A DNA stretch of 13,531 nucleotides, taken from assembly GCA_030825825.1 (NCBI GenBank), contig JAPJPE010000026.1, positions 1 through 13,531 of the forward strand, in the 5' to 3' direction. This document shows, one piece after another, positions 1 to 6,349 of the stretch. The notes beneath the pieces are model-generated. The model did no database searches and had not been told where the DNA came from. It saw only the letters and a list, made by a program, of their open reading frames with translations. Position 1 is the stretch's first letter, and each line of letters opens with the position of its first letter. The position numbers were made by a program, and so were the translations under genes. The DNA comes from Streptococcus sp. (GTDB lineage Bacteria > Bacillota > Bacilli > Lactobacillales > Streptococcaceae).

Positions 1-57
1 GAGGTGGGACGACGAAATCGAATTCTAATGAATTACCGATTTCTGTCCCACTCTCAA
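1..57. repeat. Imperfect palindromic intergenic repeat (streptococcal GTGGGAC type)
   Basis: Two arms face each other. GTGGGAC (4-10) pairs with GTCCCAC (45-51), GAAATCG (14-20) with CGATTTC (37-43), and AATTC (21-25) with GAATT (30-34), with small mismatched bulges between blocks. The stem is long, and the element lies 9 bases past the end of the minus-strand potassium operon, so it could act as its transcript end. The window edge hides any T-tract. From memory, elements with the GTGGGACAGAAATCG arm recur between genes in mitis-group streptococci. The multi-copy claim cannot be tested here. Confidence 0.6.
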
Positions 58-65
58 TTACACGA

Positions 66-731
66 TTAGTCTAACAAGTCTTGGATTCTATCCAGATACT
101 GGTTGTCTGTCACCGCCATCACGCGCACCCCTTCTGGCCAGATAAAGTCGGGAGCAATCTGAATATGAAGCGGTTGATCTTCCGCATCTCGATAACCAAT
201 AATGTTGAGATGGTACTCCTCTCTGACAGCCAAGTCCTGAAGGCTTTTTCCTACCCAGCTGGATGGAACCGTAAACTCGACTACTACCACTTCTTCATCC
301 AACTGGAAAACTTCAATCCGGTGTTGGAAAAGAACCATTTTGGCGAGGGACATGCCTGCTTCTACCTCTGGCAGGATGACCAAATCAGCCCCAATCTTTT
401 CCAGAATTTCTTTGGTCACTTCATTTTTGACCTTGGCAATGACGTGCTCGACACCTAGTGCCTTACAGTGCATGACAGCCAGCACACTGGACTCCAGGTT
501 TTCACCCGTCGCGATCACGACTGTGTCACAGTTCCCAATATCTGCTGCATCCAAGAGGTCCAACTCCGTAATGTCTCCAACAATTCCAGTTGTAATCATG
601 GATTCATACTGATTAATCACATCTTCGTGATCATCAATTGCAATAATATCCACATCCTGGTCCTGTAGGGTTTTCAGGACACTCTGTCCAAAAATTCCTA
701 ATCCTAAAATTCCAATGGTTCGATTTGCCAT
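66..731 (-). CDS. ktrA: Potassium uptake regulatory subunit, RCK protein (KtrA/TrkA/CabP type)
   Basis: This 221-residue cytosolic subunit gates the TrkH/KtrB-type K+ pore encoded immediately upstream. The N-terminal RCK_N Rossmann domain (about 5-120) shows the nucleotide-binding loop GLGIFG at 10-15 and acidic D33/D34 at the end of the second strand, as expected for NAD(H)/ATP binding. The RCK_C domain is at about 135-219. In this family RCK_C is the cyclic-di-AMP site; the pneumococcal homologue CabP binds c-di-AMP and controls K+ uptake. The length is normal for the family. The ATG (729-731) is preceded by GGAG at good spacing, and the gene starts 9 bases after the stop of the pore gene, so co-transcription and coupled translation are expected. 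The symbol could equally be trkA or cabP. I am sure of the family; c-di-AMP binding is inferred. Confidence 0.93.
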   Translation of the reverse strand: MANRTIGILGLGIFGQSVLKTLQDQDVDIIAIDDHEDVINQYESMITTGIVGDITELDLLDAADIGNCDTVVIATGENLESSVLAVMHCKALGVEHVIAKVKNEVTKEILEKIGADLVILPEVEAGMSLAKMVLFQHRIEVFQLDEEVVVVEFTVPSSWVGKSLQDLAVREEYHLNIIGYRDAEDQPLHIQIAPDFIWPEGVRVMAVTDNQYLDRIQDLLD

Positions 732-740
732 AAGTTTCTC

Positions 741-2123
741 CTATCCGATAATGATGTCTGCTTTAGCATATTGCAAGGCATCTGCCTTCTTAGCTTTGTA
801 ATTGTTCAAACTGACCATGAGGGTCAAGGGGCCGATCCGACCGATAAACATAAGCACCATGATGATCCCCAGCCCTGCTCCATTTAAGGTCGAGGTCACA
901 TTGGCTGTCACGCCTACTGTCGCTAGAGCCGATACTACCTCAAAGACCAGGTACAAAAAGCGTTGACCATCCGGAGTCACGAGACAAAGGCCAAAGAGTC
1001 CAAGGAGAAAAGTCAACTGGAAAATCACTGCCGTCCCCAAAGAGCGTTGGACCAAGTCTGGTGCGATGGTGCGCTTACCCAGGTTGGTATGTGGCAAGCC
1101 GAGCAACTCTTTGCGCGCTAAGAGAATCAGCACCAAGAAGGTGGTGATCTTCATCCCCCCTGCTGTCCCGCCTGGTGCCCCACCTAGGAACATCTGTAAG
1201 AGATAGATAAAGAGCGTCACTGGCCGGACTGCTGTATAATCCAACGAGGCAAAACCAGCCGTCCGCATACTGACAGTTTGGAAGAAGCTGACCAAGATCT
1301 TCTCTCCTAACGGAAGGGACCCAATCGTTGCTGGATTATTAAACTCGGTCATAAGACTAGTCACTGTCCCAAAGAGAAGGATCGCCGCCGTTAACCAGAG
1401 AACCACCTTGGTATGGAAGCGAAGAGTTCGCCGCCCTGATTGATTGCGGGCCTTGGTGGCTAGGTCAAACCAGACCATGAAGCCCAAGCCCCCAGTAATA
1501 ATAAGGGCAGACAAGGTCAGATTGACCAACCAATCGGTCTGGAAGCTCATCATACTATCGCCTCCAAAATTATCAAAGCCCGCATTACAAAAGGCCGAGA
1601 CCGCAACAAAGATGGAGTTAAAGATCCCATGCCCCCAGCCAAAGCGAGGGATAAAGCGGGTCATGAGGAGCAAGGCCCCCACCCCTTCGATGGTAAAGGT
1701 GGTAATGAAGATGGAGCGGACAAAACGGGCTAAGCTCTGGTTATTGCTAAAGCTAAAGCTGTCCCGGATGGTCTGTCGGTCCTTGTAGCTGAGCTTTTGA
1801 CGACCTTCCATAAAGAAGAGACCGATAAAGGTCAAGATCCCTAGGCCTCCGATCTGGATCAAGAGCATACAGATCAATTGCCCCAAACCATTATAGGTCG
1901 AAGCCACCGACTGGGTAAAGAGCCCCGTCACACAGACCATGGAGACCGCTGTAAAGAGGTGGTCGATATAGCCTGCTTTTGAGCTCGCTTGCTGGACAAA
2001 AGGCAGACTCAATAAGAGCGAGCCCACCAGGATAACCAAGGCAAAGCTGAGAAAGATTCGCCTTGCCGGAGACAGGCTTTTAATTTTGGCCTGCCATTGT
2101 TTAAAAAATAATTTGACTAACAT
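741..2123 (-). CDS. ktrB: Potassium uptake pore subunit, TrkH/KtrB family
   Basis: This 460-residue membrane protein forms the ion-conducting part of a Ktr/Trk K+ uptake system. All four pore-loop repeats are visible: VTGL at 65-68, NAGF at 180-183, RTAGF at 287-291 and TVGVT at 402-406. Each carries the filter glycine (G67, G182, G290, G404). Hydrophobic segments surround each loop, in line with the family's 8-helix topology. The gate loop GGAPGGTAGGMK (314-325) and the conserved arginine of GRIGPL (428-433) are also present. The start is ATG at 2121-2123: an in-frame TGA lies 12 bases upstream with no other start codon between, and no early downstream start is plausible. There is no good Shine-Dalgarno site (only GAAG close to the ATG). 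An extended -10 box sits 7 bases before the ATG, suggesting a leaderless transcript. It is followed by the RCK subunit gene after 9 bases. ktrB and trkH are both used for this gene. Confidence 0.93.
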   Translation of the reverse strand: MLVKLFFKQWQAKIKSLSPARRIFLSFALVILVGSLLLSLPFVQQASSKAGYIDHLFTAVSMVCVTGLFTQSVASTYNGLGQLICMLLIQIGGLGILTFIGLFFMEGRQKLSYKDRQTIRDSFSFSNNQSLARFVRSIFITTFTIEGVGALLLMTRFIPRFGWGHGIFNSIFVAVSAFCNAGFDNFGGDSMMSFQTDWLVNLTLSALIITGGLGFMVWFDLATKARNQSGRRTLRFHTKVVLWLTAAILLFGTVTSLMTEFNNPATIGSLPLGEKILVSFFQTVSMRTAGFASLDYTAVRPVTLFIYLLQMFLGGAPGGTAGGMKITTFLVLILLARKELLGLPHTNLGKRTIAPDLVQRSLGTAVIFQLTFLLGLFGLCLVTPDGQRFLYLVFEVVSALATVGVTANVTSTLNGAGLGIIMVLMFIGRIGPLTLMVSLNNYKAKKADALQYAKADIIIG

Positions 2124-2129
2124 AGCTTC

Positions 2130-2160
2130 ATTGTATCATAAAAAGTGAAAAGACCTACAA
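2130..2160 (-). promoter_or_regulatory. Internal extended -10 promoter for the K+ uptake pair
   Basis: Read on the minus strand, TGATACAAT has its -10 hexamer at 2130-2135 and TG at the extended positions. A possible -35 TTGTAG at 2155-2160 is 19 bases away and overlaps the stop codon of the nucleoside phosphorylase. Counting seven bases on from the last T of the -10 places the start of transcription at 2123, the A of the pore gene's ATG. It would uncouple the K+ system from the two genes upstream. Confidence 0.55.
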
Positions 2161-2919
2161 GTGATGAACCATCTCTAGGCACAATTCTAGGGCCTTCTCA
2201 AAAGCTTCAGCCCCCCAGTCACGCTGGTCATAATTTTCTAGGTCTGCAAGAGAATCTGCGGTAAATAGGAGCAAGCCCCAAACTGCATCACGAAGCTGGG
2301 CGACTGCTGCAAGTGAGGCACACTCCATCTCCACAACACGACACCCTTCTTCAATGCGATAGGCCACCTTGTCAGGTGTTTCTCTATAAAAACCGTCCGT
2401 CGACCAGGTCATGACCTCTTGATAAGGAATATCTTTTCCTTTCAAGACAGTTTCAATGGCGGTCAGTGCACGACTGTCCACTTCGATATAACGAGAAGGC
2501 GCTACATAATGGTAACTGGCTCCCTCATCTCGCAAGGCCTTGGTCGGGATCAAAAAGGCATTTTCTTCTATGTCCACCAAGACGCCACAGCTTCCTGAGG
2601 AAATGATTTTCCTCACCCCATAGCCAATCAACCAATCCATGAATTGGGCAGCAGGTGCAGATCCAACTGGCGCTTGTGCCAAGCAGACTTTCTCCCCTTG
2701 GTGCTCCAGAACATAGACTGGATAAGCCTTGGTAGCTGAAACAAAGGTAGCCACTTGCTCAGCTCCAACAGTTTTGGCAAAGCGATCAATCTCATCCTCC
2801 AAGAAAGCATACACACATTTTTCAGGTAGGTGCAGATCAAGTCCCTCATGGGTCGGCATAATGACTGCCTGCGGGTTGTCATCAAACTCTAAAATAGGAA
2901 TTTCATGTTTTTGGATCAT
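2155..2919 (-). CDS. Nucleoside phosphorylase (uridine phosphorylase-like, PNP_UDP_1 family)
   Basis: This 254-residue cytosolic enzyme is expected to split a nucleoside with phosphate into a free base and (deoxy)ribose-1-phosphate, feeding salvage. Family marks in order are a glycine-rich GSCG at 109-112, RDEG at 130-133, STDGFYRE at 173-180, and the signature VEMECASL at 196-203, whose E197/M198/E199 correspond to the ribose-binding stretch. A late aspartate (D222 in TADS) is a candidate catalytic acid. The first 50 residues do not look like classical Udp or DeoD. The protein therefore fits the broader phosphorylase family, and substrate (uridine, purine or other) cannot be read from sequence. 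ATG 2917-2919 follows AAGGAGAAGGG and overlaps the stop of the acetyltransferase gene as ATGA, so the two are translationally coupled. Confidence 0.85.
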   Translation of the reverse strand: MIQKHEIPILEFDDNPQAVIMPTHEGLDLHLPEKCVYAFLEDEIDRFAKTVGAEQVATFVSATKAYPVYVLEHQGEKVCLAQAPVGSAPAAQFMDWLIGYGVRKIISSGSCGVLVDIEENAFLIPTKALRDEGASYHYVAPSRYIEVDSRALTAIETVLKGKDIPYQEVMTWSTDGFYRETPDKVAYRIEEGCRVVEMECASLAAVAQLRDAVWGLLLFTADSLADLENYDQRDWGAEAFEKALELCLEMVHHL

Positions 2920-3485
2920 CCCTTCTCCTTTTTAATGGGTATTTCTTTGATGACACGGGCTGGGTTTCCTGCAAGGACCACATTGTCACCAAAAGACTTG
3001 GTCACGACTGCCCCAGCGCCAGCGACCACATTATCACCCAGCGTGACACCAGGAAGGATGGTGACCCCTCCTCCTGCCCAGAAGTTATCTCCTATCGTAA
3101 TCGGCGCCCCGTACTCGAGACCAGAATTGCGCTCGTCTGGATCCAGTGGGTGCAAGGGGGTCAAGAATTGGCAGTTAGGACCAATCATGGCATTCTTTCC
3201 AATCGTAATGGGACATACATCCAACATGGTCAAATTGTAATTGGCATAGAAATTTTCTCCCAGATGGATATTAACCCCATAATCTACAAGAACCTGGCGA
3301 TTAAGATAGAGGTTTTCACCGGTTGAACCAAACCACTCTTTGATGATAGCTACCCCTTTTGGGGGATCCACCTCTTGGTTAAAGGCTTCTTGTTTCTCCC
3401 GAGAGGCTTGGGCCAAAGCCCGTAATTCAGGGTCAGCAGGTCTATAAAAATCACCCGCAATCATTTTTTCATATTCACTGGCCAT
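2916..3485 (-). CDS. maa: Maltose/galactoside O-acetyltransferase (left-handed beta-helix)
   Basis: This 189-residue enzyme would transfer acetyl from acetyl-CoA to a sugar, probably a detoxifying or overflow step in the cytosol. The N-terminal Mac domain (about 3-55) starts EYEKMIAGDFYRPADPELR. Hexapeptide repeats follow (about 72-178), including ITIGKNAMIG, ITIGDNFWAGG and VTLGDNVVAGAGA, and the acceptor-side histidine is in LHPLDP (H112). The C-terminal GNPARVIK (173-180) is the usual family ending. Length matches LacA/Maa proteins. ATG 3483-3485 has GGAGG seven bases upstream. It is the first gene of the leftward group, behind its own extended -10 promoter, and overlaps the phosphorylase gene. 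Real substrates of such enzymes are usually unknown, so the symbol is by similarity only. Confidence 0.88.
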   Translation of the reverse strand: MASEYEKMIAGDFYRPADPELRALAQASREKQEAFNQEVDPPKGVAIIKEWFGSTGENLYLNRQVLVDYGVNIHLGENFYANYNLTMLDVCPITIGKNAMIGPNCQFLTPLHPLDPDERNSGLEYGAPITIGDNFWAGGGVTILPGVTLGDNVVAGAGAVVTKSFGDNVVLAGNPARVIKEIPIKKEKG

Positions 3486-3512
3486 AAGGAAACCTCCACG
3501 TTATTTTGACAT

Positions 3513-3541
3513 ATTATAGCAGAATTCCCCCTTTAAAACAA
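3513..3541 (-). promoter_or_regulatory. Promoter of the acetyltransferase-phosphorylase operon
   Basis: On the minus strand TGCTATAAT (3513-3521) is a perfect extended -10. TTGTTT at 3536-3541 is a poor -35 at 17 bases. The predicted start is near 3506, about 20 bases before the ATG, leaving room for the GGAGG site. It is back to back with the DeoR gene promoter, about 60 bases away. Confidence 0.7.
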
Positions 3542-3602
3542 ACGTCAGAATAAGGGTTTGCAAGAAAAAAGATCACAAACGCTTAAAAATAATTAAAAAC
3601 AC

Positions 3603-3631
3603 TTGCATTAGCTTAATAGATAATGTAAAAT
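3603..3631 (+). promoter_or_regulatory. Promoter of the DeoR-HAD operon
   Basis: TTGCAT (3603-3608), a 17-base spacer and TAAAAT (3626-3631) make a near-consensus promoter. The predicted start is about 3638, with a leader of about 25 bases carrying AAGGAG. The 177-base gap between the divergent acetyltransferase and regulator genes holds both promoters and is where autoregulation by the DeoR protein would act. No convincing operator repeat was seen. Confidence 0.65.
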
Positions 3632-3662
3632 ATAGGCAAGAACAGAAATAAGGAGCAAGCTC

Positions 3663-4406
3663 ATGTATCAGGAACAGCGACTCGAAAAAATCCTAGAACT
3701 TTTAGAAGAGCGAAAACAACTATCGGCCAAAGAAATGGTCGACTACTTCAAGGTCTCAAAAGATACCATCCGTCGTGACTTCGCTCTCCTTAGCCAACGC
3801 CAGCTGGTTCGCAGGACACACGGTGGTCTCCTTCCCTTAAACAAAGAACCTGGCCCTTCTTATCTAGACCGCAGTCAAAAGGCCAACAAGGAAAAGACTG
3901 CCATGGCTCAAAAGGCCCTGCAATTGATCCAAGATGGACAAGTGATCTTTCTCGACGTTTCCACCTCGATGACCCTGCTTGCTGGCTTGCTTAATAAGGA
4001 AGTCACAGTCTATTCGCATTCCCTTGACAATGCCATCCAGCTCAGTAGCCATTCCCAGGTTGACTTTCATCTTTTAGGAGGGAAATTCTACCCTAAAAAC
4101 CGCTTCTACTATGACGCGAATCAAGCACAAATACTGGACAATCTTCGCTTTGATCTCGCTTTTTTTGGAGCAAGTAGCTTAGCCAATGGCGAAGTCACCT
4201 TTGAAGATGCTGAAGACGTTACAGTCAAATCCCTCGTCTTTGAACGGGCTCGTACCAAGGTGCTGGTGGCAGAAAGCAGCAAGTTCTCCCAAAATGCCAA
4301 CTACTATCTTGCTCGTCTCAAGCAATTTGATTATTGGATTACCGACCAAAAACCAAGCCCTGACATCCTTAAACAAGTCGGCAACGAAACCACTATTCTC
4401 TATTAG
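3663..4406 (+). CDS. DeoR/GlpR-family transcriptional repressor
   Basis: This 247-residue DNA-binding regulator has an N-terminal winged helix (about 1-57): the recognition helix is in VSKDTIRRDFALL (31-43) and the wing in RRTHGGLLP (50-58). These are the hallmark DeoR-family motifs. The C-terminal DeoRC domain (about 75-235) is related to sugar isomerases and binds a phosphorylated sugar or sugar-like ligand. FFGASSL (167-173) and LVAESSKF (201-208) are typical of this domain. Length is normal for the family. ATG 3663-3665 follows AAGGAG. It sits 12 bases upstream of a HAD phosphatase gene, a common pairing in which the phosphatase may act on a phosphosugar relevant to the regulator. The divergent acetyltransferase-phosphorylase genes are possible targets. 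The ligand cannot be told from the sequence. Confidence 0.92.
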   Translation: MYQEQRLEKILELLEERKQLSAKEMVDYFKVSKDTIRRDFALLSQRQLVRRTHGGLLPLNKEPGPSYLDRSQKANKEKTAMAQKALQLIQDGQVIFLDVSTSMTLLAGLLNKEVTVYSHSLDNAIQLSSHSQVDFHLLGGKFYPKNRFYYDANQAQILDNLRFDLAFFGASSLANGEVTFEDAEDVTVKSLVFERARTKVLVAESSKFSQNANYYLARLKQFDYWITDQKPSPDILKQVGNETTILY

Positions 4407-4418
4407 GAGGTAATCTTT

Positions 4419-5228
4419 ATGTCTCACATTCGTCTCATCATCAGCGATATCGATGGCACCATCTTAAATGACCACCATCAGATTGACCCAGAGTTGGCAG
4501 CATTGATCCCAGATTTAAAGCGTGAAGAGATCCCTTTCGTGCTAGCCTCTGCTCGCTCCCCCAAAGGAATGGCACCCATTGCCAAAGAACTCGGTATAGA
4601 AGACTGCCCCATGGCCTGCTACAACGGGGCCTTGATTCAAAAAGGCGAGCAGGTTCTGTTTGAGCATCCCTTAGACAAGAATGAAGCTCGTCAGTTTATC
4701 GACTGGGCCAACCAACACTTCCCTCAAGTTTCGATCAACCTCTATAGCGGAAAAGACTGGATGACCGATCATCTCGACCAATGGAGCCGAGAGGAAGCCC
4801 GGATTACAGGGGAAAAACCTCTTATTCTTCCCCTATTGGATCCTTTGCTGGATATGACAAAGCCCCTCCACAAATTGCTCTTAATTGGAGATGCAGAAGA
4901 GATCCAAGCCCTCTATCGTGCTATTTCTGCCGATGACTTCCCTTCTACCGCCTTTTATCTCTCCAAAGCCAACTACCTAGAAGTTACTGCTAAGCACGTC
5001 TCTAAAGAGGATGCTCTGGTTGAACTCGCCAACCACTACCACTTGAGCTTAGAAGAAGTCCTCACCATGGGGGACAACTTCAATGACCTTCCTATGCTCA
5101 AAAAAGCAGGCATCGGTGTCGCTATGGGCAACGCTCCTCAAGAGGTGAAAGACGAAGCAGCAGTCGTGACAAAGGACAATAATGAAAACGGGGCTGGGCA
5201 AGCGGTTGAAACCTATGTGTTGATCTAG
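4419..5228 (+). CDS. Cof-type HAD-IIB phosphatase
   Basis: This 269-residue cytosolic hydrolase most likely acts on sugar phosphates or other small phosphoesters. HAD motif I is DIDGT (10-14) with nucleophile D10 and acid/base D12. Motif II is the serine of LASAR (S44), motif III the lysine of SKEDAL (K196), and motif IV GDNFND (218-223) supplies Mg2+ ligands. The C2-type cap lies between motifs II and III (about 85-190), as in YidA/Cof proteins. All catalytic residues are present and the length is normal. ATG 4419-4421 is behind TAGGAGG, so translation should be strong. It is co-transcribed with the DeoR regulator and ends just before a bidirectional terminator. Substrates in this family overlap widely, so no symbol is given. 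Confidence 0.92.
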   Translation: MSHIRLIISDIDGTILNDHHQIDPELAALIPDLKREEIPFVLASARSPKGMAPIAKELGIEDCPMACYNGALIQKGEQVLFEHPLDKNEARQFIDWANQHFPQVSINLYSGKDWMTDHLDQWSREEARITGEKPLILPLLDPLLDMTKPLHKLLLIGDAEEIQALYRAISADDFPSTAFYLSKANYLEVTAKHVSKEDALVELANHYHLSLEEVLTMGDNFNDLPMLKKAGIGVAMGNAPQEVKDEAAVVTKDNNENGAGQAVETYVLI

Positions 5229-5238
5229 TCATCCGTTT

Positions 5239-5275
5239 AAAAAGGACGTCGAGTATAATACCCGACGTCCTTTTT
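5239..5275. terminator. Bidirectional intrinsic terminator
   Basis: AAAAAGGACGTCG (5239-5251) pairs perfectly with CGACGTCCTTTTT (5263-5275) across an 11-base loop. T-tracts are available on both strands. It lies between two convergent genes and can end both the DeoR-HAD and the mleS-mleP transcripts. Confidence 0.93.
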
Positions 5276-5318
5276 GACGAATGTATAGCACTAAAACTAC
5301 ATCATTTTCATATAAATG

Positions 5319-6266
5319 CTATCCCAACAATGTCTGCAGAATTGGAACCACAATCACAAATAAGACTGTGCTGAGAGTGACCACATTCGTTGAAAACTCA
5401 ACATCGCCTTTACCTTGATTGGCAAGGATAGGAAGAACTGCCAAGGCTGGTGTTGCTGATTGAATCATAAAGGTTCTAAATTCTGGTGCCACCATATTTG
5501 GAGAGAAGAACTTCAGAACCAAGAGCATGATGACCGGTGCAAGAATAAAACGACCAACCAGTGTGATAATGGTATCTTTATCAAAGCGAATCGTCTTAAG
5601 TCCTGCCTTAGCTAGGACGATACCGATATAGACAAGAGATAAGGGCGTTGTTAAACTACCAATATAAGTCAAGGTACTTTCCGCAAAACTTGGAACAGGA
5701 ATACGTAACACCAAAAAGACGAGGGCTACGAGAAAACCTAATAAAGGAGCTGGGAAAAGCTTCTTCCAATTAAATTTTTGAGCCTGTTTTGAAGCCCCTT
5801 CTTTACTATCAGAAGTCATCAGATAGACACCTAATGTCCAAGTAGATACTGTATTTGTAATATAATAAACCAAGAAGTAAGGAAGGGCTTGATTTCCAAA
5901 CAAAGCGATATTTAAAGGCAAACCAATAAATATGGTATTGGCATTAACAAAGGTATTAATCATGGTTCCTCGGCGTCCTGGGCGCACTTTAAAAACTTTC
6001 ACTGCGATAAAGGCCGCTAGGTAACCAAGAATGAAGGCGATAAACGTATAGAGCAAACCGCCAGACAAGCTAATCAATTTATCTAAAGTTAAATATTTAA
6101 GAACAGAGGTAAAAATTGCAACAGGCATGGCCACGTTCATAATCAGTTTAGATAAGTCATTTCCGAAGCTCTCTTGAAACCAACCACGGACTTGCAAGAA
6201 ATAACCAAGAATGATGATGACGATAATGGGCACAATACTCTGAATTGAAGTTAAAAAGATTTCCAT
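5319..6266 (-). CDS. mleP: Malate permease, AEC (auxin efflux carrier) family
   Basis: This 315-residue integral membrane protein has about ten hydrophobic segments in the 5+5 layout of the AEC family. Family features include the early NVAMPVAIF stretch (44-52) and the C-terminal SATPALAVLPILANQGKG region (269-286), typical of organic-acid AEC carriers. It is expected to take up L-malate, possibly exchanging it for lactate, so that decarboxylation by the neighbouring malolactic enzyme gives net alkalinisation. ATG 6264-6266 follows AAGGGAG. It lies 83 bases downstream of mleS on the same strand, and a hairpin in that gap may lower its expression relative to mleS. Assignment as MleP rests on position plus family; the family alone also contains citrate and other carriers. 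Confidence 0.88.
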   Translation of the reverse strand: MEIFLTSIQSIVPIIVIIILGYFLQVRGWFQESFGNDLSKLIMNVAMPVAIFTSVLKYLTLDKLISLSGGLLYTFIAFILGYLAAFIAVKVFKVRPGRRGTMINTFVNANTIFIGLPLNIALFGNQALPYFLVYYITNTVSTWTLGVYLMTSDSKEGASKQAQKFNWKKLFPAPLLGFLVALVFLVLRIPVPSFAESTLTYIGSLTTPLSLVYIGIVLAKAGLKTIRFDKDTIITLVGRFILAPVIMLLVLKFFSPNMVAPEFRTFMIQSATPALAVLPILANQGKGDVEFSTNVVTLSTVLFVIVVPILQTLLG

Positions 6267-6295
6267 AGTCTCCCTTTCTATCTAACAGGATATAC

Positions 6296-6335
6296 AAGAA
6301 AAGGTGTACGAGGCATCCAGTCGCACTCGTACACC
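6296..6335 (-). terminator. Intercistronic hairpin with T-rich tail (attenuator or leaky terminator)
   Basis: GGTGTACGAG (6303-6312) and CTCGTACACC (6326-6335) form a perfect 10-base stem with a 13-base loop. Reading the minus strand, the stem is followed by TTTTCTT (6302-6296), a moderate terminator tail. It begins 15 bases after the mleS stop and ends about 30 bases before the mleP start. No promoter for mleP was seen after it, so mleP probably depends on read-through. It may also protect the mleS mRNA 3' end. Confidence 0.7.
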
Positions 6336-6349
6336 CCATTCCCATTTAC

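Noticed and set aside
3573..3588. A catabolite-repression (cre)-like sequence around AAGCGTTTGTG between the acetyltransferase and DeoR genes.
   Set aside because: The conserved TG at one end and the C at the other do not match the cre consensus, leaving only the central CG part. Too degenerate to call.
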